Assembly (NCBI GenBank): GCA_963576785.1
Contig: OY756148.1
Location: 434,001 to 498,000 of the forward strand
Direction: 5' to 3'
DNA length: 64,000 nt
From: Chlorophyllum brunneum
Lineage: Eukaryota; Basidiomycota; Agaricomycetes; Agaricales; Agaricaceae
Position 1 is the stretch's first letter. The number at the start of each line of letters is the position of its first letter. Below the pieces are notes generated by a model. It had not been told where the DNA came from, did no database searches, and saw nothing but the letters and a program-made list of their open reading frames with translations. Made by a program: the position numbers and the translations under genes. Positions 34,297 to 46,252 of this stretch are shown in pieces.

Positions 34297-34869
34297 TGTT
34301 GAAGTTTCAGTCATATCCTATGAATAGACTATGAAGTCATTATAATAATAATAGACTGAACTGAAACTTCCTATGAGTTGCTCTGCATACAATGAATGTC
34401 ATACTGAGTTGATTGTGACTAGTAATGACAATTGGTACTTAATAGATCATTTTATATAGTTCCAAGACTAGGATTCACATTCCATAGTACTCAGTAAGAG
34501 TCAGATAGAACATTCTATGTATTTCAGACACAACATGTGTCTTTATGACTCTGTATATAGTATGACTCATCTATGCTCTCCTAGATGTATATAAACCCTA
34601 TGTAGCAGACATGTTTTGTATCTTGTTCAATTGAACAATTCTTCACAATTGTCTATCTCTTCTAGTACAACCCAAACCTTGATTTACTTGACTTTGGACT
34701 TGCTACCACTGAAACAGACTATTTCATCAATAACATCTGTCTATCCAAATTACTATTCTACAGATATCAAATAGAAGCATACTTTCTTGGTGAGTAGACT
34801 CTATGTTCTCTCCTACTGCATTTACTACTGCTGCCCCAGCAATAACTTGTTATAGTCATTTCCTCAACA
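34297..34869 (+). repeat. Copia A left LTR
   Basis: 573 bp, TG...CA ends (TGTTGAAG...CTCAACA). The first ~80 bp contain a perfect 11-bp inverted repeat, GAAGTTTCAGT with ACTGAAACTTC. Its start is repeated at 63817. Confidence 0.8.
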
Positions 34870-35029
34870 GGTTATGGGCTCCAGTAGCCTTACTGAGAGT
34901 TAAACCATTATCATCTCCTCTAACTGAGATAGGATAATAGGGCTTTGCCTGACAGAATTATTCCTGTCTTTGATCATTGCTGATAAAGTAAATTTTCTTC
35001 TAGAAAGAAATTCTCTTGACAAAGATATT

Positions 35030-35940
35030 ATGTCTACCAATAATATCATATCTGAATTGCCTAAGCTCAATAGGCCTAAGAACTATGCATTCTGGTCTAG
35101 GAGGCTTCAGAATGCCTTGACTCTCATTACTGTCATTGGTACCAACCAGTCAGGATGGTTTATAATTAAGAAGCCATTGTTTTCAACTCAGCTAAATCCA
35201 TTACTGGATCTTGATTCCCTAAGATGTGCTTTTGCAATATTCTCTACAGAATTGAATATACCTCTGTGAAAGAAGGTTTGTCCATAGAAAACAAGAATTA
35301 TTATGTCTATGAAGTAACAGGAAATCAGGTAATGTACCATTTATATAGCCAATGCCTGTCCTTGTAATTGTTCCCTTCTCCTATCTTCATCAGTCAAAGC
35401 TTGCAGATTTTTAGAAGAAATATCTTGATCAATTAGAAATAGCAAAGGTAAAATTGCCAGAGGTTCTTGGTGTGATAATTACCTTGAACACTTTACCACC
35501 TGATTAGAATACAGCTACTCAAATAACTTTGGCAAATAATCACAATATTGTTGATTTGTCTTGGGAGGTAGTCCAACAAACTATAAATGCAGAGTGGGCA
35601 AGACATAAAGGCTCCAGACCTTCAATGTCTAACCAACAAGCTTCTTATGCCTCTACTACTAACTACTCTGCTTGCTCTCAGGACAACTTCTAAAAAAACC
35701 ACTCTAGACCACTTTGGAATTGCTTCCATCCTAGAGGCAACACCAGAATCCAGCCTGCTAGGAGTTCTTATTACCCTACCAATCCCAGTGGTCAGCCACC
35801 TCTGTTCCAACCTACTTTGCCTACATAGACAACTATCTTACAGAAGAAGAAGAAAAAGCCCAAGAAAGGCAAAGGCAAACTACAAGCCCATATGGCAGAA
35901 GCCATGGTGGGTTTTGCTGCTACCACAGAACATGTAGTTC
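35030..35940 (+). pseudogene. Copia A gag-like gene, frame-broken
   Basis: Opens MSTNNIISELPKLNRP and NYAFWSRRLQNALTLI, the usual start of Copia gag (UBN2 type). Frames shift and stops occur after about 35170. The last part (GKGKLQAHMAEAMVGFAATTEH) is basic and Lys-rich before it. The Cys-rich knuckle is only vaguely visible (WNCFHPRGN). Copia B interrupts it at 35940. Confidence 0.65.
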
Positions 35941-36357
35941 TGAAGAGAAAACAAGAATAACTCAGTCTCTTAATAGACATACAAGAACTATATATTAGGT
36001 ACCTGAAAAGAAAACAAGAATAACTACTACAGAGTTAACATAATATTGGCATATATAGATAACTCTAGAGGGGGGCTTACTTAGTCTCTCAATAGATGTG
36101 TGAGAACTGAGGGAAGCAATACATTGTATTCTAGTGTATTTTATACTACAAGATGTGTGGAACTATCTTAGGTAGAACATAAAGCAAAAGTGAAATTTTC
36201 ATAGAACATATTGTATCTAAGGGGTAGGACAAAGCTACATGTCCATTGTCCACATATGTTGATATGTGGACAATGGGCTGATTGATGTGTGGCCTTAGGA
36301 ACAATAGCATACAGAATGTATACACTTGGTAGCTTGGAGCAATCTGATATCCCAATA
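35941..36357 (-). repeat. Copia B 3' LTR
   Basis: 417 bp. About 30 differences from the 5' LTR by hand count, nearly all transitions. Contains a perfect 15-bp stem with loop GTTG at 36243-36276. Confidence 0.88.
36243..36276. promoter_or_regulatory. Strong hairpin inside the Copia B LTR
   Basis: CCATTGTCCACATAT, loop GTTG, ATATGTGGACAATGG: a perfect 15-bp stem. The copy in the other LTR (56913-56946) keeps it with one changed pair (C in place of T), still able to form a G-U-like pair in RNA. Role unknown; it could be an RNA structure or protein site. Confidence 0.7.
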
Positions 36358-36585
36358 CTCTCCCTCAAATCATGGAGAGTCCAAGTTCCTGGGAAAAATG
36401 CTTCACCTTTGGAGAGGGGAGCACTTTTGTAAATACATCAGTGACCATGTCCTCAGTAGGGCAATAAATGAGGTGAAGTTTCCCTTCTTTGATAACCCAG
36501 TAGATAAAATAGTAGCAAATGTTGATATGTTTAGCATAGGAGTAGAACTGATGGTTGTTGGCAAGTGCAATAGCAGATTGATTAT

Positions 36586-39500
36586 CTAAGAAGATGGTAG
36601 TAGTATTGAGTTAGAATCTGAAAACTTCATTGATGAGGGACTGAAGCTATAGAGTTTCTTTTGCAGTATGTGTAGTAGTAACATATTTGACTTGGTAGTA
36701 GACAAGGTGACCAGCTCCTGGTGTTTTGTGCTCCATGAAATGGCACTACCATTAATTATGAGTGCAGGCCCAGAGGTTGTACAGCAGTCTTTGGCCATAT
36801 TGCCATCAGCATCAGTATACTCCTGCATATTTTCACCAGAGCCTCCATATGTAAGCCATAAATCTTGGGTCCCCTTCAAGTATTGAAACACCTATTTGAC
36901 AGCTTCCCAGTGAGCTTTGCTAGAGTTTTTTGAGAAATGTGAGAGGATTTGCACCACATATACAATGTCAGGTCAAGTCCCAAGTGCTGTATACATAAGA
37001 GTACTAACAGCCTCTTGGTAAGGGATCTGGGCCATTTGAGCAATTTTGGTGGTTATTTTTGGGAAGTGATCAGAAGTGAGGTAAATAGAAGGGTCTATGG
37101 GTGTACTGATAGGCTTGGTATCCTTGAGACCAAAGCATTGAAGTGACAAGTTGATATATGAGTACTGCAACAACAGTAACTTGCCTTCTTCTCTAAGTCT
37201 CTTCACCTTGATTTCTAGCAGCCAATGCACTTCCCCTAGATCTGTAACTTCCACATATTCAGAGATCCATTTCTTTACCCAGATGATAGTTGTAGTTTTG
37301 CTGGCAGTAAGAGTGCAGTCATCAACATGTATAGCAATGATAGTAAGCTCCAAGATTGTGACTAAAAAGAAGACATATAGATTATTTTTTGATCACATAA
37401 ATCCTAGGTTATCTACTAGAATCTCACACAGGCATTAATACCAACATCTACTGGACTGTTTTAAACCATATAATGTTTTCTTTAATTGGCAGACCTTTCT
37501 GGGGTATTGTCAATCTTCAAAACTAGAAGGCTGCCTTATGTAGATTACTTCTTCATTACTGAGTTTCATATTAAGAAAGGCTTCTTTGATATCAATCTGA
37601 TGAATCTCTATATCCTGGGCTGTAGTGATCACAAGAATAGTTTGTATGGATGCAAGCTTTGCTACTGGCACATAGGTATCAAAATAGTCAATGTCTGGCA
37701 CTTGGGAAAATCTCTGTGTAACAAGGTAGACTTTATGACAAATTACAACATCTGAGGCATCTTTCTTTGCCTTGAATACCCATTTTAATCTGACAATATT
37801 GGCACCAATTGGGAGGTCCATAAGTTCCTATGTTCTAGCTTTTATCAATGTGTCAAGTTCTTCTTTCATTCATTCTTGCCACTGTAGCCAGTCTGCCCTC
37901 AGCCTTGCTTTTTTCAATGACTCAGGTTCTAAGGATTCTGCTCTATTCATTTCCATAGCAAATGCCCAGGTTTCCTTCCAGTCCAATTTCTAAGCTAATA
38001 TAATGGCATATCCTTCAAGGATAGTCTGTACTTTGACACTTGGATTTCATAACTATGTATTTGGGAGATTTCCATCCATAAGGTTAGAATCAATTAGTGA
38101 ATTGCTAGAGTTGGCAGGTCTGAATAGGGTATGATGTAATATCAGTATCAACTGGAGAGGAGAGAACAGGAGTAGTATCTGAAGAGGGTATGATCCTCCC
38201 CCTCAAGATTTGGATTCTTGAATGTAACATTCCTTTCTACCTATATAGTACCATTGTTAGGGAAGTAAACCCTCATTCTATTGCTGTTTTCATCAAATCC
38301 TAACCAACAACCCTTTTTTGCCCTCAGATCTAACTTATTACCCTTCATATCTAATATCCAACACTTTTCTCCCTACTTATACAGCTTGCTCAAATCCAGC
38401 TTGTCTTAGTAGACTGCTTTAAAAGGGGTTTTACCTTCAATTACCCTCATATTTGTTCTATTCATCAGCTATACAGCATAACAGACAGCTTCTGCCCAGA
38501 GTGTCTTGGGAAGGTAAGAAATATGGTTCATTGCACAGATACACTTTATGATTATACAGTTGTGGTATTCTGCAATCCCATTGTGTTCAAGAGTATTGTA
38601 GATGGTTAGCTTGATGTAAGTACCTTGAGATTGGAGGTAATCTTGGAATGCTATTCCAGTATATTTTTCTCTATGGTCAGAATGTAATGTTTTGATACAG
38701 ATTTTGTATTGTGTTTCACACCAAGCTTCAAAGGTTTTGTAGACATCTGGGACTTCTGATTTTGCACTCAAGAAGACAATATGGGTCCAGCAGAAGTAAT
38801 TGTTGGTGAAGGTAACATAGTATTTTCATCCTTTTTTTGTTTCAACTGATACTGGTTCCCAGATGTCCAAATAGATCTCAGCTCCAAACTCTCTTGCCCC
38901 AATACCTTGGTGCTCCTTTGTCACAGTCCTCCACATTGACTTGGCAAACACACACAACTTACAGAAGTAGTTTGATATACCATCCATATCCAACCTTAAC
39001 CCAGTCATCATCCCATCCTTTACTGACTTCTTTGTAGCTGCAAGTACTATATGGCCAAGACAATAATGGATTTGATCAAGGGTAAGTGAGTCTCTAACCA
39101 TGTTTATACTGATAGGGTCCATATTGACTTCTCTAATAATTTTGTATAGACTGCTTTTATTCTGAGGGATTTTGGTAATGCATATACCCTCTGGATCTTG
39201 AATAATGCACTTTCTATTTGCAAACATGATGGTGAACCCAGCTTTATTGAGGCAACCAATAGACACAAGTGTGTATCTAGTTTCAGAAGAGTATAACACT
39301 TCTATTAGCCTTAACTGAGATGATATTGGTCTATTTGGTACATCAAGTATGATGTTACCCTTTTCAACAGCACTGAAGCTTTGCTTATTAGCTGCATAGA
39401 GTGCTAGTGGTTCAATTTCTTGATAGTTTATGAAAGTGTTGCAGTGTGGGGAGATATGGCAAGATGTTTCAGAGTCAAAGACTTTAATTCACATAGAAGT

Positions 39501-40606
39501 GAGCGGTTTTTGGACTTGACTAGCCATAGTTTCTTTACTCATGTTAACAGCATTTATGATTTCTTCAGTTGTGTCCTCTATCCACTACTCTCTCTCAATC
39601 TCACCAACCTCTATTGTAACTACTGCTCCTGTTACCCAATCATTATTACTATCAACTTCCATTTAATCCTTGTCCTTGATTTTCTCAATTGTGACAATCA
39701 AAGGTTCATCCCAATCCTCTTCTACAACATTAGCAGATCTACTGCCCTTGAAGTTGCTTGGTGAGGGTTTCTTTTCCTTATATTTGGGATACTCTTTGTC
39801 CCTTTCCCAATGTCCAACCTGGGCATATTTATGGTAGTTTCCCTTTTGTTTGAGCTTTTTCCCATTTCCCTTTCCCATTCTTTTCCCTTTGTCAACTGCT
39901 ATAGCTTTATCTCCCTCATTCTTGGATGAAAATCCTTTCAGCTTCTTGAAACAAGCATGTACATCCCATTCATCACTGATTAGAATAATGAAGATATCAG
40001 AATCTATTGTGTGGTTAAGGGAGGAATGAAGTTGAGCAGCAAAGAGTTGGGCAGAGGCAAACTTTGATAGCTAGCAAGGTAAGCAGGATATTAGAGTACT
40101 GTGGTAGTCATCATTGTTAGTGTCAATACTAGTAGCAGTTAGTTGGGCATACTTAGCACATAGGTTGTTGAGGAATTGATGAACATCTGCCTTATCAGGA
40201 CAGTACAGGACTGCACAAAAGATCCTTTATACAAGTATTCCTGTGTAATTGCATCCCATATCTTTTTGACAGTGAAGTATCTGGTAATGATGATAAATAT
40301 TGAGTTAGAAATTCACTGTACAAGGATGGACTTGGCTATGCATTCATGGTGGTCCCAGACCTCCATAGCTTTGGCAAGCTCAGGTGTAGGGGAAGGTTGA
40401 GGGAGTGTAGACACAGAAGATGTATTAGGGGATGAGGGAGCAGGTTTAGGTATTTTGGAACATAGCACCTTTCTATCAAAGTGTTTCTACAGGCCTTTTA
40501 CCTGGATTGTTGTCTTGAACTTAAGCATAAATATTGCCCAGTTCACTCCTGACAATTCCAGCTTTGGCACTGTGGCAGAGATCATGTCATTCATAGTGGT
40601 AGCCAT
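36586..40606 (-). pseudogene. Copia B gag-pol, degenerate
   Basis: Reading right to left. Gag starts at 40606 (MATTMNDMISATVPKLELSG). A decayed zinc knuckle sits at about 39840 (YHKYAQVGHWERDKEYPKY, first Cys replaced). The pre-integrase segment is at 38826-39299 (LDQIHYCLGHI...FCKLCVFAKS). The integrase core is near 38470-38771 (LHSDHREKYTG, HNGIAEYHN). Reverse transcriptase is at 36973-37821 (DIEIHQIDIKEAFLN, AIHVDDCTLTA with the catalytic VDD). RNase H is at 36586-36891 (YTDADGN, LSTTKSN). Stops and frameshifts lie between all parts, so no functional polyprotein is left. Confidence 0.85.
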
Positions 40607-40670
40607 TTTGTGTCCATCAAGTATTCAACTTGTTCAATTTAAATGTTTGGGTTTTAATAGCAATGGTTGG

Positions 40671-40978
40671 TGTTATGACCTTAGTCTAGGACTCAGTTGC
40701 AAGTCTTTGGATAAAGACAAGGAAGTAGAGAAAAGAAGAAGGGATGATATGATTGGTAAAATGTAAGAAATATATTAAGTATTACTATACTTTATATACT
40801 AGTGGTGAGTGCTAAGAATAAGAGAATGGAGTAATAGAGTCATAGGGATGAGTAGAACAAGTCATGAAGAGTACAGTTCTAAGGGGTAAAACAGGAGATG
40901 ACATGGATATGGTGAAATGATAAGTACAAGGTGATAGATGCATGATAGGAATGTAATTGCTAAGAATAGTTCATAATA
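40671..40978 (-). repeat. Gypsy 3' LTR
   Basis: 308 bp, TGTTATGACCTTAGTC at one end and GAATAGTTCATAATA at the other. Matches the split copy at 49148-49409 / 56526-56592. Confidence 0.88.
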
Positions 40979-41029
40979 ATACCTCTTTTTCTAGATTCAT
41001 GACCTCATAAATCTCAAATACCTTTATTC

Positions 41030-41968
41030 CTGGCTTCCTTGAGAGTGCTTTTTTGGGCAGTTGGCATAGGCATATGTGGTATAGCCTTCATGGTTAGGGC
41101 AGCTTTCTTTGTGGAGAGTATTAACAAGCTGTCATTTGTTGGGTCCAATCATGGGGGTTCCCAATTGACATCTACACCCAATTCAAAAGGGGGCATGGTC
41201 AGGTTTTGCTTGGAATAATGCAATAGTATGTCCTTTGAAGGTTGTTGTGTCATTTATTTTAGCTGCTACAAGGTTGTGGACAATTTCTTGCCAGTAGTTG
41301 TCATCAAGTTGTTCCTTTTCTTTTAGTGTGAGATAAGATTGAGGTGGGCTGAATATGATAGGTTTGGTTGGTAGGTCAAAGTTGGGGATATAGATTAAGA
41401 GATGATCTACTTTATCTCTCATGTCAGGTTCCATCAATTGGTCAGCTACTAATCTTTCAATCCTTGCCATTTCTTTGTCTAACTATTCTTGTTTGTCTTT
41501 TTTGTGGTATGGTGGCTTATCAGATAATGTAGTGGGGGTGTATGAGTCAAGGTCCATCAGTTGTTGGGCTAGTTGGTATGTGGGATTGTTGCTCGAATTG
41601 GTAAGGTGGTTAAGCCTTTTGCCTGTCATGATTAGGGCACTTTGGATATATCATTTTACATCAGAGTGTACTAATATGTTAAGATCAGTAGTTGCTTTAT
41701 CCAATAGCTCTTTCATGAGTTCATGTTTTCCAATTGACATGGCAGCTGGCAGGGCTCTGACAGTGGTAACAAGTAGGATATGGCTTAGGGCTTTGGCTTG
41801 GACTTGGAGGTTGTTGATGGCATGGGCAATATATGTGAGTCCTTTGGTTGTAGAGGTGTAATGTTTGATTTGGTCTTTGGTTGATTGGGCATTGAGAAGG
41901 TTGTTGAGTTCTTGCTTGAACTCTGTGTCATTGGCTAGAAAGGGGGTAGGTTTGTGCTCAGCATGCAT
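41030..41968 (-). pseudogene. Extra reading frame behind the Gypsy chromodomain
   Basis: On the minus strand one frame of about 310 codons runs from ATG 41968 (MHAEHKPTPFLANDTEF) to about 41033, broken by four in-frame stops that are all TGA or TAG. It is rich in polar helix-forming residues (LVADQLMEPDMRDKVDHLL) and ends in a Cys/His cluster, SCPNHEGYTTYAYANCPKKH. It lies between chromodomain and 3' LTR, outside the usual gag-pol. I do not recognise the product. It could be an added accessory protein of this Gypsy lineage. Confidence 0.5.
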
Positions 41969-42270
41969 GGTGTGTTATGGAGGTAGTTGGCAAAGTCTAG
42001 AGTGTAGTGGATACAACATGAGGTGTATTGAGTATAGTGATCTCTTGTGATACAAGGTCTGTTATTCATAGTTGTTATTTTTTACCCTCTATTTTTATAG
42101 GTTTCATCCTCAAAATCTTGTTTAAAAATTCTTGAACTGCCTTCTTGGCATTTCCTAGTTCTGCCTTATCTTCCCATATGTCTTCTTTGGAGGTGTATCC
42201 TTTCCAGTATACTAGATATTGATTTCTCTGTCCTCTCATATGGTATCCTCAGATCTCTTCTACCTTATAC

Positions 42271-43398
42271 TGTTACAAATTCAGCTACTAAGGGCAATTG
42301 AAGAGGATGCAACCTCTAGGGTATGGTCTTAATACCTATCTCAGCCAAGTAACTGGATAAGCAAACATTATCAAACTGTCATTACTCAACCAAGAAATGG
42401 GAATCCTGTTTATCTTGTAGCGCTGGGTAATGAGGGCGAGTAGAAAATAAGCAGTTAAGCAATCTTCTATTGATTGACAGCAACTGTCAATGGAAACTCT
42501 TCTTGGGCAATCAAGAAGGCTATTCCTGTAGAAGAACAAAGCTTAAGCTTTGACTTCCTAATACAGTTGGCTATTTATACTAACTACTTCTTTTCTATAA
42601 ATACTACAGAATATAGATAATGAAACTGAAACACGTTTCACAATGTGAAACTGATAGATATGAAACTCAAGATAAAACACTACTAAAGATAGATGTAGAA
42701 CTGATAAGGATGAAACATAGAGCAAAGTGAAACTGATGAAGGTAAAACAGATGAGTGCTTACTTATCCTCAGAGATCTCAGATGATGATGATGAAAATTC
42801 ATCGGAACAGCTGCAGTCATACGACATGCAGGACAAAGTGGTAGAGGGCAATGACAACAATGGTGGTGATGGAAGAACTGCATCCATAGGATGATTGGAG
42901 TTGGATGATAGGGATGATGTAGATGCAATTGGTTCTTTGGAGAGATAAGACTCAGGTGACTTGACAAAGGCTCGAGTAGATCATAATAGTAGATAGGGAG
43001 AATTGTTGCTGTCACTACTGGGTACAGTGGGTTTGTCATCTGGTGATAAGTCTCTAGGTTGCATTTTTATGCAATAGATTCCACTAGCAATTTGTTGGTG
43101 AATGAGCACTTCGAGCACTGGACCATGAGTGTACATGTAAGGGTGGATGTACTACATAGTTTCTTTGGTAGTTGGCCATGCTTTCCAACCATTATTCCAG
43201 GCACCATAGAGGTTGTTCTCAATGGTGCATAAGTAGAGTCCATCAGTGTTGCATACAAATAAGTATGGTGCATATTTCCAGGCTAGTTAAAGTAGGGAAT
43301 CAATAATGGTATTCTTGGATTATAGTGGTGGGATGAGTGGTATTGCTTCTGGAAACTTGTTGTAACCTCTGATATAGGTTCGAGGTTTGGACATAACA
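42271..43398. repeat. Solo LTR 1 (1.13 kb family) inside the Gypsy
   Basis: Starts TGTTACAAATTCAGC and ends GACATAACA. Flanked by a perfect TATAC duplication (42266-42270 and 43399-43403). Splits the linker before the chromodomain: the amino-acid frame resumes on the other side (NKEQYKVEEI). No internal retroelement genes remain, as expected after LTR-LTR recombination. Confidence 0.85.
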
Positions 43399-45117
43399 TA
43401 TACTGTTCTTTATTATTGATAATCTTGGGCATCAGTGGTGGTAGAGTATACTGGCTGTCAAACTGGGGTTCATGATAAGGGAAGAGGAGTCAGCTATTGA
43501 ATATGTCATGTATTGTCCATGTTTCAGATAAGTCCAGTTGGTAACTTGTTTTGCCTATTTTTGCTTTTATTTGGAATGGTCCATAGCATTTGTGATCTAG
43601 CTTCTTGGTTGGTCTCATTGTCTTGATGTTGCTTACTTTGAGCCATACTTGATCTTCTGGAATATACCCATATTCTGGTTTGGTGCTATTACATTTCTCT
43701 ATCTGAGTCTGGCTGTGTTGTAGTATTTTGATTGCTTCTTGTTGCATCTCTTGTAACTCCTGTATTTGTTCCATAATTGCAGGTGCCTTGGTCATGTTCA
43801 TTATATCTCCTTTCCAAGGGTATCATTCATAAACTATCTGGAATGGCAAGTATCCTATGACAGTGTAAACTTTGTTATTGTATTGGAATTCTGCTGTGGT
43901 TAACCATTTCTTTCAGTTATCCTATATGTGGTTTATTACATTTTTGAGGTATGTCTTGACCTTCTGGTTGATGTGCTCAGTTTGACTGTCAGTTTGTAGA
44001 TAATATGCTGTGGATAAGTTTTGTTGTATGCCCATCACTTGGCATAGTTCTGCCATGAATTTTGATGCGAATTGAGGACCTCTGTCACTGATGATTCTAC
44101 AGAGTATTCCATGTGTTCTCTATATATCATCTCAATATATCTTTCCTAGCTCCTCAGATGTCAAGGTGGTGTTAACTGTGTACAGTCTGATCATTTTGCT
44201 GAAATGATTGACTATGACAAATATTGTGTCATATCCTTCTGACTCTGGTAGTGGTCCTATCATATTGATTGATATTTCTTACCAAGGTTCTGTTGGTATC
44301 AGTAGTGGATGGAGATGTGTTGTGGGTCTTGTCCAGAGTATTTTGTTTCATTGGCATATGTTGCATCCCTTGATGTATCATTTGACATCATTGCACATTT
44401 GGGGCCACCAATAACTCCTTCTAAGGAGTTCAATCATTCAATGTTGTCCCAGATGTCCTATGTCTGTTTTGTTATAGTGTTGTCGGAGTATTTCTTGTCA
44501 TATTTGGCTGTTGGGTAGAACATATATTCTTCTATCAAACATTGGTACTCCATCGGTTTCCCATGTCTCTTCTGGTCACTTTTTCTTTTCCTTCAACCAT
44601 TGTGTTTCCCTCTTTGTTTCCTTTCATATTCAGTGTTTCAGATCTTCTTCTCCTGAGATATCCTAGATTTGTCAGATCTCTGTGGTTGTGTTATTGAATA
44701 GATGGTCAGGTAGTAAGATAATATTGGTATTGTCTCAGGTAGTATCAGTTTTTGTTAATCTCAATAGTACATCTGCTGTTGTGTTTGTCTTCCTAGGGAT
44801 ATGTTTCAGTATGTAATGGTATTCTTATAGCTCCATCTGCCATTTTGCTTGTTGTCCTGTGAGCTGTTATGGTTTTCAGAAATATTCCAGGTTCTTGTGG
44901 TTAGTCCAGATCTCGAATAGTTCATTGATGTCAAGTAGATATTGTCTCCATGTCTTAATTGCTTCTTGGATGGCTAGTAGTTCTTTGTCATAGATTTGGT
45001 AATTGTGTTCTGCAGGTGTCATTGTTCTTGAGTGAAAAGCAATTGGATACTAGTGTTCTTTCTACTTTTGTAATAGTACTGCTTCTATTTCATAGCCTGA
45101 TGTGTCTACCTCTACCC

Positions 45118-46252
45118 TATTATGGATTTGGCTACTAAGGGAAATCAAAGAGGATGCAACCTCTAGGGTATGGCCTTAATACCTATCTCAGCCAAGTAAC
45201 CAGATAAGCAAATGTTATCAAACTGTTATTACTTAACCAAGAAATAGGAATTCCATTTATCTCGTAGCTCTGAGTAATAAGGGTGAGTAGAGAATAAACA
45301 GTTAAGCAATCTTCTATTGATTGACAGCAACTGTCAACAAAAACTCTTCTTGGGCAATCAAGAAGGCTATCCCTGTAGAAGATCAAAGCTTAAGCTTTGA
45401 CTTCCTAATATAGTTGGCTATTTATACTAACTACTTCTTTTCTATAAATAATACAGAGTATAGATAATGGGACTGAAACACATTTCACAATGTGAAACTG
45501 ATAGATATGAAACACAAGGTAAAATGCTACTAAAGATAAACATGAAACTGATAGAAATGAAACAACTAAGTATAGGACAGGGTGAAACTGATAATGGTAA
45601 AACAGATGAGTGCTTACTTATCCTCGGAAATCTGAAATGATGACAATAGAGATTTGTTGGAACAGCTGTAGTTATGAAATGTGCAGGATGAGATGGTAGA
45701 CGGTGATGATAATAATGGCAGTGATAGAAGAACTACATCCATAGGTTGATTAGGATTGGATAATAAGGATAATGTTGATGTAGTTGGTTCTTTGGAAAGG
45801 TAAGACTTGGGTGACTTGATGAAAGCTCGAGTAGATTGCAATAGTGGATGGGGAGAGTTGTTGCTGTCACTACTGGGTACAGCAGGTTCATTGTCTGGTG
45901 ATAGGTCCTTTGGTTACATCTCTATACAATAGATTCCATCAGTGACTTGTTAGTGAATGAGTGCTTTGAGCACTAGACCATGGGTGTACATGTAGGAGTG
46001 GATGTACTGCATTGTTCTTCAGTAGTAGGTTGTACTTTCTAACTGTTATTCCAGGTGCCATAGAGGTTGTTTCTGATAGTGCACAAGTAGAGTCCATTGG
46101 TGTTGCATACATGTAAGTATAGTGCATATTTCCAAGCAAGTCAGAGTAGAGAGTTAATGACGGTATCATTGGATTGTGGAGGTGGGATGTGTAGTATTGC
46201 TTCTGGAAACTTATTGTAACCTCTGACATAGGTTCGAGGTTCAGACATAATA
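45118..46252. repeat. Solo LTR 2 (same 1.13 kb family) inside the Gypsy
   Basis: Collinear with 42271-43398 along its whole length, same orientation, ends TATTATGG...ACATAATA. Flanks TACCC (45113-45117) and TACTC (46253-46257) form the duplication with one transition. It splits the RT/RNase H junction: GQYR on one side, VEVDTSG on the other. Confidence 0.85.
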
